Below, one piece after another: positions 8,027-17,976 of a stretch of DNA of 64,000 nt. The translations under genes were made by a program, and so were the position numbers. The stretch's first letter is position 1. Each line of letters begins with the position of its first letter. The notes beneath the pieces were generated by a model. The model had not been told where the DNA came from. It was given only the letters and a program-made list of their open reading frames with translations, and did not search any database. Origin of the DNA: Pedobacter sp. JY14-1 (GTDB lineage Bacteria; Bacteroidota; Bacteroidia; Sphingobacteriales; Sphingobacteriaceae); contig NZ_JARJHU010000003.1 in the NCBI RefSeq assembly GCF_029269825.1, forward strand, positions 720,475 to 784,474, read 5' to 3'.

Positions 8027-9799
8027 ATGTCGAAAATTACCGGAGATGCGATCAATATAGGATTACTGAAACGGGTGTTTCAGTACGTAAAGCCTTACCG
8101 CGGAATATTTGGCTGGGCCGTGATACTGACGGTCCTGCTTGCACTGATCGCACCGGTAAGGCCGTTCCTGATCCAGTATACGCTGGACGGATATGTCATG
8201 AAGGGAAATTATAATGGCTTATTGTCAATGACCGTGCTGATGCTTGCACTGCTGATATTACAGGTAATCATCCAGTTCAGCCATACGCTCTTGACCAATA
8301 CGCTTGGGCAGTCTGCTGTCCGCGACCTGCGTATTCACGTGTTCAATCACATCAGCAGTCTCAGGTTAAAGTATTTTGACAATACGCCGATCGGTCAGCT
8401 GATCACACGTACTGTTTCCGATCTGGAAACAATCGCAGAGATATTTTCTGAGGGATTGATCTCTATTATCGGCGATATGCTGATGGTGGTCGTCATCATT
8501 GGTGTAATGGTTTATAAGGACTGGGCCCTTACACTGGTTGTGCTGCTGCCCATGCCGTTACTGATGATCGCCACATCGGTTTTTCAGCGCGCCATAAAAT
8601 CTGCTTTTCAACAGATCAGGACTGAGGTGGCTAATCTGAATACTTATCTGCAGGAACATATTACCGGAGTTTCTATCATCCAGTACTTTGCAAGAGAGGA
8701 GCAGGAGTACAACAAGTTTGTAAAGATCAATTCGAGGTACCGCGACGCAAACATCAGGTCTAACTGGTATTATTCTATTTTCTTTCCTGTTGTAGAGATC
8801 ATCTCGGCAATGTCGATGGGACTGCTGGTATGGTATGGAGCTAAGAGCATCCTGGCCAAGCCGCTGGATGTAACACCGGGTACAATTGCAGAATTCCTGC
8901 TTTATATCGGTATGCTGTTCCGGCCTATCCGGGAGCTTGCAGATAAATTCAATACGCTGCAAATGGGTATGGTAGGTGCCGAGAGGGTGTTCAAGGTTCT
9001 GGATACAAATGAAATCACTGAAAACAGGGGGACTGTTGTTCCAAAAAGGATAAGCGGTAATATCAGCTTTGACCAGGTATGGTTTGCCTATAACGACGAC
9101 AATTATGTACTCAGGGATATTTCCTTTGAGGTAGAAGCCGGAAAAACGATTGCACTGGTCGGAGCAACCGGTGCCGGAAAATCTTCCACTATAAACATAC
9201 TGAACAGGTTTTATGAGATTCAGAAAGGTGAGATCCGCATCGATGGTGTCCGTGTACAGGACTATGAGCTGAATTACCTGAGAGGGAATATCGCTACGGT
9301 TCTTCAGGATGTCTTTCTTTTTTCAGATACCATATTCAACAATATTACACTGGGTAATCCCGATATCACTTTAGATGAGGTTGTGGAAGCGGCAAAAAAG
9401 GTAGGTGCGCATGATTTTATCGAGCGGCTGCCTGGCGGATATCTTTATAATGTGATGGAGAGAGGTGCTACATTATCTGCAGGTCAGGGCCAGCTGATCT
9501 CCTTTATCCGTGCGCTGGTATACAACCCCGCTATCCTGGTGCTGGACGAGGCGACTTCCTCAGTGGATACCGAAACAGAGCTGCTGATCCAGCGTGCAAT
9601 AGAGAACCTGATGAAGGGGCGTACTTCAATTGTCATTGCTCACCGGCTATCGACCATTCAAAAAGCCGATCAGATCATCGTACTGGACAAAGGCCAGATC
9701 AAAGAGAAAGGAACACACCAGGAACTGCTCAGGCTCAACGGCTACTATAAGAAACTCTATGATCTTCAGTTTAATTCCGGAGGTATATCGGTGAGGTAA
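8027..9799 (+). CDS. ABC exporter, fused membrane and ATPase domains (MsbA-like)
   Basis: A 590-residue half-transporter. Six membrane helices lie in the first 310 residues, and a nucleotide-binding domain follows with Walker A GATGAGKSS (about 379-387), signature LSAGQGQ (about 482), Walker B ILVLDEATSS (about 502) and the switch His in AHRLST (about 538). The signature has Ala where LSGGQ is usual, a variant common in this exporter subgroup. As a homodimer it could flip lipids or export drugs or peptides; the substrate cannot be read from the sequence. It starts 3 bases after truA. No partner half-transporter is adjacent. Confidence 0.9.
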   Translation: MSKITGDAINIGLLKRVFQYVKPYRGIFGWAVILTVLLALIAPVRPFLIQYTLDGYVMKGNYNGLLSMTVLMLALLILQVIIQFSHTLLTNTLGQSAVRDLRIHVFNHISSLRLKYFDNTPIGQLITRTVSDLETIAEIFSEGLISIIGDMLMVVVIIGVMVYKDWALTLVVLLPMPLLMIATSVFQRAIKSAFQQIRTEVANLNTYLQEHITGVSIIQYFAREEQEYNKFVKINSRYRDANIRSNWYYSIFFPVVEIISAMSMGLLVWYGAKSILAKPLDVTPGTIAEFLLYIGMLFRPIRELADKFNTLQMGMVGAERVFKVLDTNEITENRGTVVPKRISGNISFDQVWFAYNDDNYVLRDISFEVEAGKTIALVGATGAGKSSTINILNRFYEIQKGEIRIDGVRVQDYELNYLRGNIATVLQDVFLFSDTIFNNITLGNPDITLDEVVEAAKKVGAHDFIERLPGGYLYNVMERGATLSAGQGQLISFIRALVYNPAILVLDEATSSVDTETELLIQRAIENLMKGRTSIVIAHRLSTIQKADQIIVLDKGQIKEKGTHQELLRLNGYYKKLYDLQFNSGGISVR

Positions 9800-9854
9800 A
9801 AGAACAGCCTCGTTTGTTGTTCCTGAAGCAGTTAAATTTTTGTATAATCGTTTG

Positions 9855-11111
9855 ATGAAATTAATCTTGTCAAACCTTACTTTCCAGGTTCTGGTATCTA
9901 TTGCGCTGGGGATTGTTACCGGCGTTTTTTTCCCCGGCTTTGCTCCGCATGCAAAACTGATCAGCCAGAGTTTTATCAATATGATCAGCATGCTGATTGC
10001 CCCGATCATATTTCTTACGATAGTACTGGGGATTGCCCATATGGGCGATATGAAAAAGGTTGGCCGCGTGGGTGGGAAGGCATTGCTATATTTTGAGATT
10101 GTGACTACAGTGGCGATCCTGATCGGTATGGCGGTGGCCAACCTGTTGCGGCCCGGTGCAGGCGTGACGGCGACAGATGCTGATGCAGAGAAGATCAGGA
10201 CTTACACCGACCAGGCAGGCAGCATCAATTGGGTGGAATTCTTCGTCCATATTATCCCGCATAATATTGCAGAATCTTTTGCGAAGGGAGAAATCCTGCA
10301 GATCTTGTTTTTTGCTATTTTATTTGGTTATGGCCTGAACAAAATGGGTGAGACAGGAGCATCCCTGACTACTGGTATCGAAAAGCTGTCTAAAGTGTTC
10401 TTTAACATCATGAAGGTCATTATGCGGCTTGCGCCGGTAGGGGCATTTGGTGGTATGGCGTATAGTATAGGCACCTATGGGTTGAATACATTGCTGCCTA
10501 TGGCCAAGCTAATGGGGGCAGTTTATCTGACCTGCTTCCTGTTCATTTTTGTTATACTCAACATGATCTGCCGCTACTATGGTTTCAGCCTCTGGAAATA
10601 CCTCCGTTATATCAGACAGGAGATACTGATTGTTTTGGGTACATCTTCTTCTGAATCTGTATTGCCCAGTATGATGCAGAAAATGGAGGCCATTGGTTGC
10701 AAAAAATCTGTGGTTGGATTGGTGATTCCGACCGGATATTCATTTAATCTGGATGGTACTGCGATCTATCTGAGTATGGCCGTTATTTTTCTGTGCCAGG
10801 TTTTCCAGGTAAACTTGTCGCTCGCTCAGCAATTGAGTGTGCTTGCAGTACTGATGGTGACCAGTAAGGGAGCGGCAGGAGTGACTGGAAGTGGCTTTAT
10901 TGTACTTGCATCTACACTGACTGCGCTTAAGATCATGCCGGTAGAACACATTGCGATACTTCTTGGGGTTGACCGGTTTATGTCTGAAGCACGGGCGATC
11001 ACCAACATGATTGGCAATGGCATTGCGACGATCGTGATTGCCAAGAGTGAAAGTGAATTTGACGAACAAAAGTATCTGCTGGCCGTTGGCGATACAACGG
11101 AGGAGCGGTAG
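9855..11111 (+). CDS. dctA: C4-dicarboxylate/cation symporter (DAACS family)
   Basis: A 418-residue secondary transporter of the DAACS family, importing succinate, fumarate and malate with protons or sodium. The binding region is closer to DctA than to the glutamate carriers: GTSSSESVLPSM, then VVGLVIPTGYSFNLDGTAIY, then SSKGAAGVTGSGF-like and GVDRFMSEARA motifs. Eight membrane helices and two re-entrant hairpins are consistent with the family. The ATG at 9855 is chosen over a TTG 15 bases upstream. It follows the exporter by 55 bases and may be cotranscribed. Confidence 0.87.
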   Translation: MKLILSNLTFQVLVSIALGIVTGVFFPGFAPHAKLISQSFINMISMLIAPIIFLTIVLGIAHMGDMKKVGRVGGKALLYFEIVTTVAILIGMAVANLLRPGAGVTATDADAEKIRTYTDQAGSINWVEFFVHIIPHNIAESFAKGEILQILFFAILFGYGLNKMGETGASLTTGIEKLSKVFFNIMKVIMRLAPVGAFGGMAYSIGTYGLNTLLPMAKLMGAVYLTCFLFIFVILNMICRYYGFSLWKYLRYIRQEILIVLGTSSSESVLPSMMQKMEAIGCKKSVVGLVIPTGYSFNLDGTAIYLSMAVIFLCQVFQVNLSLAQQLSVLAVLMVTSKGAAGVTGSGFIVLASTLTALKIMPVEHIAILLGVDRFMSEARAITNMIGNGIATIVIAKSESEFDEQKYLLAVGDTTEER

Positions 11112-11166
11112 CCAAATAACCTTCTATAATCCTGAAAATCTGCTTGTTTTTCATTAAATTGCTTTA

Positions 11167-13569
11167 ATGAAGACCGCATCTCTCTGTATCTTATTTGTAT
11201 TTTTTGGCTGTTTCCTGGCCTCAGGCCAAGATATTCAGTCGGGAATATCTGCGCAGAATGTAACCTATTTTAAGCTTCCTGCAATGCAAAAGGTCGTGGT
11301 ATGTGCGGATGACCATGCGGTATGGGGACTTGCTGTAAACGGGGAAGTTTATTTAAAGAAAAGCGGAGAAGACGATTTCAAACGTTTCGGAAATTTTACT
11401 GGTGTGAGGGATCTCGCAGGATACCGGGTGGACAAAATGTATTTCTTAATTGGTGCCGAACTTTATGAGGTGTCCGGCCCATCTGCAACCGCAAAGATTG
11501 GTCTTCCTCCTGGCACAGGCACGATTAATAATATTGCGGTCGTCAATGGCTCGACGAATCGGTTTCTAGCGGGATATATACCGCATCAGCAGGACTGGCT
11601 CGCGGTGGCTACGTCGACACAGTTGTTCCGGATTGAAAGGTCTGATCCCCTCCGTACACTTAAAATCAGCAATGAACTGGATCCACTTGATCCGGCAAAG
11701 GACTGGCGGATCACCAATGCGGGCTATAAGTCGATCGACTTCCAGTTCCGTGCGCCTGAAGCCAGCAGTTGCTTCGGAAACACGGAGTTCAAATACTTTA
11801 ACCGGGTCGGTACAGCACCCCGCATGCGGCAGTTGCCGGAGTCCGGAGCGGAATATTCCGGAAAGGTTAACTGCAGCTACTTTGAGTCCACCTATAACGA
11901 GGAAGTTCAGGAACCAGCCACGATGATGGATTTTTGGGGAACGGACAATGGTCTTTTCATCAAGTATGCGCAGAGCTGCAACGTAAGGCGGGTGATACAG
12001 AGTAAGGTAAATGATATAAAACAGCTCAATCTGTTCCGTGATTTTTTTAACTATAAGGTTACACTGGTAGCTACTGACGAGGGCTTGTTTATGCCGGCAC
12101 TCCAGTATGGCATGATTTACGGCACAACACCAGATATTACTCGGATTTCATTTTACCGGTTCAATATCTATAATGGAGCAGTCAACAGCATTGCGCTGGA
12201 CGTCTATTATTCTCCGGACAATCCTGACGGGTTATGCGATCAGGCCGTTTGGCTCGCGACTGCTGATGGTATACGCAGGCTTGGCTTATCTCCGGCACGT
12301 TTTTCCGACGTAGATGTTGACCTGATCAAAAAGGCGCCTGATATCTTTTATGTGGACGGACCGGTAAGACAAAGGATCTATCAGCTCTGTAACGGGCAGC
12401 AATATACCTTTAAAATACAGTTGCCGCAGGTGTTAACGCATACTTATAAAATCGAGTGGCTTCGCGCGGAGAATATGTGGGAGATTGAATCTGACCGGGT
12501 GGTACAGGAGAACCTAACCGGCCTGACGACAACGGTGATCGACGTAAGGGGGGATTTCGGGATACGGATCACTTCAGACTGTGGCGAAAGTATGGATCTG
12601 GGGAAAATATGGCTCAGGCAGCCGCAGAAAATAGAGCCGGAATTTAACTATCCGGAGGTGATCACAATGTACGAGGGTTGTAGCTATACCTTTCGTGCAA
12701 AGGAGGGAAATATTTACCGGTGGGAACTTGACGGCGAACTGATCCCGGGTGCGACTTCCAATGTGCTGACGACCACGATGCCTGGCAAATACAGGCTGCT
12801 GTACCAGGATTGCGAAAACAACTTCACGCGATCTGAGGTGGTAGAACTCAAGCTGGTGCCCGCCATACAACCTGTAATTGCCATGAGTAAACAGGAGTCG
12901 TTGTGTTTCGGAGAACAGGTAACGTTGACCGCTCCTTACCAGGAAGGAGCCAGTTACAAGTGGTATCCCACCGGCGAAACTACACAGTCGATTGTTACTG
13001 CCAAGCCAGGCAATTACCATGTGGATGTGATCCTGGATGGAAATTGTTTCCGCAGGAGCCCCACCGCCGTGGTTAAGGTACAAGAAGAGATCAAGCTGGA
13101 ACGGCCACCGGATTTCCAGCTGTGTACCAAAAAGCAGCAGCAGCTGCGGTTAACTGCGGCACCGGGATTTTCATCTTATACCTGGAACGGAGTGGAAACG
13201 ACGGCAAATTACCTGGATGTTACGTCGGCTGGAAGCTATACGCTTCAGGTCACCGATGCCAGAGGATGTAAAGCAAGTACATTATACCTTGTAATGGATT
13301 ATTGCCCGCCGCCCAAACCTCCCAATGTTTTCAGCCCGAATTCGGATGGGCTGAATGACATGTGGGTAGTGGAAGCAGACGCGTCTGATGAAACCATTTC
13401 CGTTGTTGTCTATAACCGTTACGGTGCGGCAGTATTCCAGGATAGCGGCCACAAAATCAAATGGGACGGGAGGCACCGGGGTGTCGATCTGCCGCCCGGA
13501 ACTTATTATTATGTACTGAAAAAAGATGGCGACAAGACATTGACGGGGCCTGTTAGTTTGATTCGTTAG
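11167..13569 (+). CDS. secreted protein with gliding-motility (type IX secretion, type B) C-terminal domain
   Basis: An 800-residue exported protein. A signal peptide covers about residues 1-20 (ending ASGQ). The C-terminal 85 residues form a CHU_C / gliding-motility-associated domain: NVFSPNSDGLNDMW, then VVVYNRYGAAVFQDSG and WDGRHRGVDLPPGTYYYVLK. This is the known type B sorting signal for the type IX secretion system of Bacteroidota, so the protein is predicted on the cell surface or outside. The first 400 residues look like beta-propeller or sheet repeats. Residues about 500-710 contain three Cys-containing Ig-like/PKD-like segments. Function of the N-terminal part is unknown. Confidence 0.85.
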   Translation: MKTASLCILFVFFGCFLASGQDIQSGISAQNVTYFKLPAMQKVVVCADDHAVWGLAVNGEVYLKKSGEDDFKRFGNFTGVRDLAGYRVDKMYFLIGAELYEVSGPSATAKIGLPPGTGTINNIAVVNGSTNRFLAGYIPHQQDWLAVATSTQLFRIERSDPLRTLKISNELDPLDPAKDWRITNAGYKSIDFQFRAPEASSCFGNTEFKYFNRVGTAPRMRQLPESGAEYSGKVNCSYFESTYNEEVQEPATMMDFWGTDNGLFIKYAQSCNVRRVIQSKVNDIKQLNLFRDFFNYKVTLVATDEGLFMPALQYGMIYGTTPDITRISFYRFNIYNGAVNSIALDVYYSPDNPDGLCDQAVWLATADGIRRLGLSPARFSDVDVDLIKKAPDIFYVDGPVRQRIYQLCNGQQYTFKIQLPQVLTHTYKIEWLRAENMWEIESDRVVQENLTGLTTTVIDVRGDFGIRITSDCGESMDLGKIWLRQPQKIEPEFNYPEVITMYEGCSYTFRAKEGNIYRWELDGELIPGATSNVLTTTMPGKYRLLYQDCENNFTRSEVVELKLVPAIQPVIAMSKQESLCFGEQVTLTAPYQEGASYKWYPTGETTQSIVTAKPGNYHVDVILDGNCFRRSPTAVVKVQEEIKLERPPDFQLCTKKQQQLRLTAAPGFSSYTWNGVETTANYLDVTSAGSYTLQVTDARGCKASTLYLVMDYCPPPKPPNVFSPNSDGLNDMWVVEADASDETISVVVYNRYGAAVFQDSGHKIKWDGRHRGVDLPPGTYYYVLKKDGDKTLTGPVSLIR

Positions 13570-13610
13570 AAAAATATTTATTTTGTACCCGAAACCAAAT
13601 TGAATAGGTC

Positions 13611-14411
13611 ATGAAATATACCTGTATCGTCGTTGCCTTGCTATGTCTGGGCTGCGGCGGCGTAAAGAAGTCGGCCACTGAAGCCGGAACCGGCGGCAAA
13701 GGCTGGAAAAAGCTGTTTAACGGAAAAGACACCAAGGACTGGTTTGTCAAAATCCATCACCATGAAGTCGGGGAGAATTACGGCAACACCTTCAGGGTAG
13801 AAGACGGCATGATCAAGATCCGTTATGATCAGTATGGCGATTTTAATGACCAGTTCGGACACCTGTATTATAAGACACCCTTTTCCTACTACCACCTGAA
13901 ATTCGAATACCGCTTTGTCGGTGAATTGCAGCGTGGTGCACCTGACTATACCCTGCTCAACAGCGGGGTGATGTTCCATTCCCAGGACCCAAGGACAATG
14001 CTTAAGGAACAGGACTGGCCGATCTCTATAGAAATGCAGTTGCTGGCCGGCCTGGGGGACGGACGGCCCCGCCCTACAGGGAATATGTGTTCGCCGGGAA
14101 CAGATGTGATCTATAAAGGCAGGATCTCACCGGATCATTGTATCAATTCTACCTCAAAAACCTATCCCGCGGGGGAATGGGTAAAAGGCGAGCTGATCGT
14201 TTTAGGTAACGAATTGATTACGCATGTCATCAACGGAGATACCGTGTTGCAATATTCAAAACCCCAGATCGGGGGCGGCGTGGCGCATGGCTACGATCCC
14301 AGATATAAACAAGACGGCAAATTGCTCAGCAGCGGGTTTATCGCGCTTCAGAGCGAGGGCCAGCCCATTGATTTCAGAAATATAGAAATTAAGGAGCTGC
14401 CACATCGCTGA
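13611..14411 (+). CDS. DUF1080 (3-keto-disaccharide hydrolase) family lipoprotein
   Basis: A 266-residue lipoprotein: the N-terminus has a hydrophobic stretch followed by the lipobox LGCGG, with Cys near residue 14. The rest is one DUF1080 / 3-keto-glucoside hydrolase jelly-roll domain, seen from KLFNGKDTKDW at the start, GVMFHSQDP in the middle, and the end motif GFIALQSEGQPIDFRNIEIKEL. Characterised relatives cleave 3-keto-glycosides after C3 oxidation of the sugar. It lies 41 bases behind the type IX-secreted protein, but a shared role is not evident. No 3-keto-forming oxidoreductase lies nearby. Confidence 0.85.
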   Translation: MKYTCIVVALLCLGCGGVKKSATEAGTGGKGWKKLFNGKDTKDWFVKIHHHEVGENYGNTFRVEDGMIKIRYDQYGDFNDQFGHLYYKTPFSYYHLKFEYRFVGELQRGAPDYTLLNSGVMFHSQDPRTMLKEQDWPISIEMQLLAGLGDGRPRPTGNMCSPGTDVIYKGRISPDHCINSTSKTYPAGEWVKGELIVLGNELITHVINGDTVLQYSKPQIGGGVAHGYDPRYKQDGKLLSSGFIALQSEGQPIDFRNIEIKELPHR

Positions 14412-14413
14412 CA

Positions 14414-14444
14414 TTGTTTTTAAGGACAATTTTATCTAAGTTTG
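14414..14444 (+). promoter_or_regulatory. Bacteroidota-type promoter of sucD
   Basis: TTG at 14414-14416, a 20-base spacer, and TAAGTTTG at 14437-14444. The -7 element ends 21 bases before the sucD ATG. Confidence 0.5.
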
Positions 14445-14465
14445 CAACGAAAAAAATCAAGATAC

Positions 14466-15338
14466 ATGAGCGTTTTAGTAAATAAGGATTCAAAAGTTAT
14501 TGTTCAGGGTTTCACCGGTAACGAAGGTACTTATCATGCTTCCCAGATGATCGAATACGGCACTAATGTTGTTGGTGGTGTAACCCCTGGAAAAGGTGGT
14601 CAGACCCATCTCGACAGACCTGTGTTCAATACCGTTAAAGACGCGGTAGACCAGGCTGGTGCAAATGTATCTATCATTTTTGTACCTCCCGCATTTGCTG
14701 CTGATGCAATTATGGAAGCGGCAGAAGCGGGGATTAAGGTAATTGTATGCATCACCGAAGGTATCCCTACCAAAGACATGGTTCAGGTAAAGGAGTACAT
14801 TTCAGATAAAGGCTGCAGGCTGATCGGCCCGAACTGTCCCGGAGTAATTACTGCGGATGAGGCTAAAATTGGCATCATGCCTGGCTTCATCTTTAAGAAA
14901 GGACCTGTAGGTGTCGTATCAAAATCAGGTACCCTGACTTATGAAGCGGTAGATCAGGTGGTAAAGGCCGGATTAGGAATTACTACTGCGATCGGTATCG
15001 GTGGAGACCCGATCATTGGAACTACCACAAAAGAAGCAGTAGAGCTGCTGATGAACGATCCCGAAACTGAAGGAATTATCATGATCGGCGAGATCGGCGG
15101 AGGTATGGAAGCTGAGGCTGCACGGTGGATCAGGGAAAATGGCACCAAGCCCGTGGTCGGTTTCATCGCGGGACAGACTGCCCCGACAGGTCGCAGAATG
15201 GGACATGCAGGCGCAATCGTAGGCGGCGCTGACGATACCGCAGCCGCCAAGATGAAGATCATGGCAGAGTGCGGTATCCACGTAGTGGAAAGTCCTGCTG
15301 AGATCGGCGAGACAATGGCTGCCCTGTTGAAAAAGTAA
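14466..15338 (+). CDS. sucD: succinyl-CoA ligase (ADP- or GDP-forming) alpha subunit
   Basis: A 290-residue subunit of succinyl-CoA synthetase, the substrate-level phosphorylation step of the citric acid cycle. The N-terminal CoA-binding domain is seen from [13 protein letters not shown], the ligase domain from [12 protein letters not shown] and [13 protein letters not shown], and the phosphohistidine is H247 in [12 protein letters not shown]. The start at [11 protein letters not shown] fits the family; an earlier in-frame ATG would add 8 basic residues and lie too close to the promoter. The beta subunit gene sucC is not adjacent, as is usual in Bacteroidota. Confidence 0.95.
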   Translation: MSVLVNKDSKVIVQGFTGNEGTYHASQMIEYGTNVVGGVTPGKGGQTHLDRPVFNTVKDAVDQAGANVSIIFVPPAFAADAIMEAAEAGIKVIVCITEGIPTKDMVQVKEYISDKGCRLIGPNCPGVITADEAKIGIMPGFIFKKGPVGVVSKSGTLTYEAVDQVVKAGLGITTAIGIGGDPIIGTTTKEAVELLMNDPETEGIIMIGEIGGGMEAEAARWIRENGTKPVVGFIAGQTAPTGRRMGHAGAIVGGADDTAAAKMKIMAECGIHVVESPAEIGETMAALLKK

Positions 15339-15360
15339 ATACAATCATTCAGGATATTCC

Positions 15361-15392
15361 AGACCTGGTGCGTATTTCGCCAGGTCTTTTTT
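15361..15392 (+). terminator. Rho-independent terminator after sucD
   Basis: An 8-bp perfect stem AGACCTGG/CCAGGTCT with an 11-base loop, followed by a T run. Confidence 0.85.
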
Positions 15393-15487
15393 ATGTGGTG
15401 TCTTTCCACTTGCTTGTGACCAAATTATGGCAAAGAAGTAGAACCACAGATAGTGTTTTGGCCGTATATTGTATAAACGTAATGCAA

Positions 15488-15967
15488 ATGGGAATATTGG
15501 TCAATAAAACATTTATGCTGTTCAGCGTGTTGGCTTTAACAACGCTGGCTGCGTGCGCGCAGCAACCTAAAAAAGAAAACTCTCAGAAAAATACAAAAAG
15601 TATGGAATGGAATAAGCTCACTAAGGAAGAAGAGGATGTAATTGTACGCAAAGGTACCGAGTATCCGGGTACGGGTAAGCTGTTGAACAATAAAGAGAAG
15701 GGAACTTACATCTGCAGACGCTGCAACGCCCCTTTATACCGTTCTGATGATAAGTTTGATTCACATTGCGGATGGCCCAGTTTTGATGACGAGATCAAAG
15801 GTGCAGTGCTTCGCATACCGGATGCAGACGGATCACGTACCGAGATCATTTGCGCCAATTGCAAAGCACATCTCGGACATGTGTTTATCGGTGAAGGATT
15901 CACCTCAAAAAATACAAGGCATTGTGTCAATTCGATTTCCATGAGTTTTGTGCCCGATAAGAAATAA
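15488..15967 (+). CDS. msrB: peptide-methionine (R)-S-oxide reductase, lipoprotein form
   Basis: A 159-residue MsrB that repairs the R epimer of methionine sulfoxide in proteins. Two CxxC zinc pairs (CRRCNAP and [11 protein letters not shown]), the HCGWPSF block and the catalytic RHCVNS motif are all present. The N-terminus is a lipoprotein signal peptide with lipobox TLAAC, so the enzyme acts in the periplasm, tethered to a membrane. ATGs at 15482, 15488 and 15515 are all possible; 15488 gives a normal signal peptide. Terminators on both sides make it monocistronic. Confidence 0.92.
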   Translation: MGILVNKTFMLFSVLALTTLAACAQQPKKENSQKNTKSMEWNKLTKEEEDVIVRKGTEYPGTGKLLNNKEKGTYICRRCNAPLYRSDDKFDSHCGWPSFDDEIKGAVLRIPDADGSRTEIICANCKAHLGHVFIGEGFTSKNTRHCVNSISMSFVPDKK

Positions 15968-15993
15968 ATTGTTTGATGCGTATATAAAATATT

Positions 15994-16023
15994 TGCCTGG
16001 CGATAACTTGCCAGGCATTTTTT
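15994..16023 (+). terminator. Rho-independent terminator after msrB
   Basis: An 8-bp perfect stem TGCCTGGC/GCCAGGCA with an 8-base loop, then six T. Confidence 0.88.
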
Positions 16024-16053
16024 GTTTTTACGGATTTCGTTTGCTTATGTTTG
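16021..16053 (+). promoter_or_regulatory. possible promoter of the RlpA-like gene
   Basis: TTTG at 16021-16024, a 21-base spacer and TATGTTTG at 16046-16053, 26 bases before the ATG. The -33 element overlaps the T tail of the msrB terminator. Confidence 0.42.
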
Positions 16054-16079
16054 TGGCATTCACCAACTAAAGTAAATAT

Positions 16080-16526
16080 ATGAAGTATTGTTTATTGTTA
16101 AGTGGGATGCTCTTTTCTTCTGTGGCTTTTGCCCAGAATATGCCTGGAAACCGGGACTCAAATGATACAGGTACAGCAATAGCGGCGGTAGCAGACTCAA
16201 CAGCAACAGACAAATCTTCTGCGATGGTTTCCGAGACGGTGTATGGTACTTATTATGCGCGTCGTTTTGAAGGAAGGCGGACAACCAGTGGTGCGCGCTA
16301 CCGTGGAAAAAAGCTCACGGCAGCCCATAAAACACTTCCTTTTGGCACGGTAGTTACCGTAACCAATCCAGACAACGGAAGGTCGGTCGATGTGGTGATC
16401 AATGACCGGGGTCCACATTCAAAAAAATTCTCTATAGATGTATCAACCGCTGCTGCAAAGGCCCTTGGCTTTTACGGTAAAGGTGTTGCCGAGCTGGAAA
16501 TTGCCTACACTCCTGAAGAAGACTGA
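16080..16526 (+). CDS. RlpA-like double-psi beta-barrel protein
   Basis: A 148-residue exported protein with a signal peptide (residues 1-19, ending SVAFAQ) and one RlpA-type double-psi beta-barrel domain at about residues 55-145. Typical blocks are GTYYARRFEGRRTTSG, LTAAHKTLPFGT, VVINDRGP (the Asp equivalent to the lytic transglycosylase catalytic residue) and IDVSTAAAKALG. Relatives cleave denuded peptidoglycan strands during septation. The SPOR domain found in many RlpA proteins is absent, so septal targeting is uncertain. Confidence 0.85.
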   Translation: MKYCLLLSGMLFSSVAFAQNMPGNRDSNDTGTAIAAVADSTATDKSSAMVSETVYGTYYARRFEGRRTTSGARYRGKKLTAAHKTLPFGTVVTVTNPDNGRSVDVVINDRGPHSKKFSIDVSTAAAKALGFYGKGVAELEIAYTPEED

Positions 16527-16908
16527 CCGCCTAACTTTCTGTGCTGCAAAAGTCAGTTTTAATAAATTATTAACACTCTCTTTTTTTTACTATTCGCTAA
16601 AAACGAAATGATTAGCATTTTTGGTAGTTGATTATGACGCTCATCTGATCCTGAAGCCGGCTAAAACCAACAACGTGTTAACAACTTTGTTCCACAGAAA
16701 AATCGATCTCATCTATATTTGTTTTAGTAAGATTCTTTGATAAATCACACGTCGATTCTTAGTTAAAGGTTTAGTATTTAGTTGCTTAAGGTTTTATAGA
16801 ATTTCATGTTCTTCGATCTTTCGATTTAAATACCGGTTCGGTGTCTGCGTTGTTTATTGAGGTCTGCTGACAACCAATTTATTCATTCACTATCAAATAC
16901 AGAGGCTT
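16527..16908 (+). promoter_or_regulatory. 382-base gene-free leader region upstream of nrdB
   Basis: No open reading frame of note. A candidate -7 element TATATTTG lies at 16714-16721 with a TTG at 16687-16689 (24-base spacer, longer than usual). If used, the nrdB mRNA would have a leader of about 180 bases, long for this genome and so possibly regulatory. I see no clear NrdR box or riboswitch fold. Confidence 0.35.
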
Positions 16909-17880
16909 ATGCAAGAAGAATTATTATTGAAGGAAAATAAGGACCGGTTCGTACTGTTGCCGATCAAGTATCCGGCGATATGGGAGATGTATAAGAAAAG
17001 TGAGGCAAGCTTCTGGACTGCGGAGGAAATCGATCTGTCTGACGACCTGAAGCACTGGGAAGGATTGAACAGCGGCGAGCGTCATTTCATTTCACATGTT
17101 CTTGCATTTTTTGCAGCGAGTGATGGCATTGTTAACGAAAACCTGGCCGTTAATTTCATGAGCGAGGTCCAGTTGCCGGAGGCGCGCTGTTTTTACGGTT
17201 TCCAGATCATGATGGAAAACATCCATTCTGAAACCTATGCATTACTGATCGATACTTATGTGAAAGATCCCGAAGAAAAGGACCGGTTGTTTCATGCCAT
17301 TGAGACAGTACCTTGTGTCGGTAAAAAAGCGGAATGGGCCCTGCGCTGGATAGAGAACGGTAGTTTTGCGGAACGTCTGGTTGCTTTTGCGGCGGTAGAA
17401 GGTATATTCTTCAGCGGAAGTTTCTGTTCTATATTCTGGATGAAGAAACGTGGCCTGATGCCCGGGCTGACTTTCAGTAACGAATTGATCTCCAGGGACG
17501 AGGGGATGCATTGTGAATTTGCCTGTCTGTTATACAGCATGTTGTCGAACAGACTGACCGAGAAACAGGTACATGAGATCATCAAGGACGCAGTGGAAAT
17601 TGAGAAGGAATTTATCAGTGACGCATTGCCGGTAGCCCTGATCGGAATGAACGCCAAGCTGATGTCGCAATACATCGAATTTGTGGCCGACAGATGGGTA
17701 CAGGAACTGGGTTACACTAAGATCTATAATGCGACCAACCCATTTGATTTTATGGAAATGATCTCATTGCAAGGTAAGACCAATTTCTTCGAGAAGCGTG
17801 TGGGCGACTATCAGAAGAGCGGAGTACTTACCGCCTCTGAAGATAAGGCCCAGGCATTTTCACTGGACGACGATTTTTAA
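16909..17880 (+). CDS. nrdB: ribonucleoside-diphosphate reductase, beta (R2) subunit, class Ia
   Basis: A 323-residue di-iron tyrosyl-radical subunit that supplies the radical for reduction of ribonucleotides to deoxyribonucleotides. Blocks resemble eukaryotic R2 more than E. coli Nrd[14 protein letters not shown] (metal Asp near 72), [15 protein letters not shown] (metal E103 and H106, radical Tyr Y110), and [18 protein letters not shown] (metal Glu and His follow). The C-terminus SLDDDF is the peptide that docks on R1. The catalytic subunit gene nrdA follows 96 bases downstream on the same strand, and a long leader precedes. Confidence 0.95.
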   Translation: MQEELLLKENKDRFVLLPIKYPAIWEMYKKSEASFWTAEEIDLSDDLKHWEGLNSGERHFISHVLAFFAASDGIVNENLAVNFMSEVQLPEARCFYGFQIMMENIHSETYALLIDTYVKDPEEKDRLFHAIETVPCVGKKAEWALRWIENGSFAERLVAFAAVEGIFFSGSFCSIFWMKKRGLMPGLTFSNELISRDEGMHCEFACLLYSMLSNRLTEKQVHEIIKDAVEIEKEFISDALPVALIGMNAKLMSQYIEFVADRWVQELGYTKIYNATNPFDFMEMISLQGKTNFFEKRVGDYQKSGVLTASEDKAQAFSLDDDF

Positions 17881-17976
17881 CAAACGTCATCGCCTGATAA
17901 AAATGATTTAGTTAATTTCTGGTGTCCGGTGGCGGAAACCTGCCGGGTGCCATAACCCTAAAATACCTTAGAAAAT

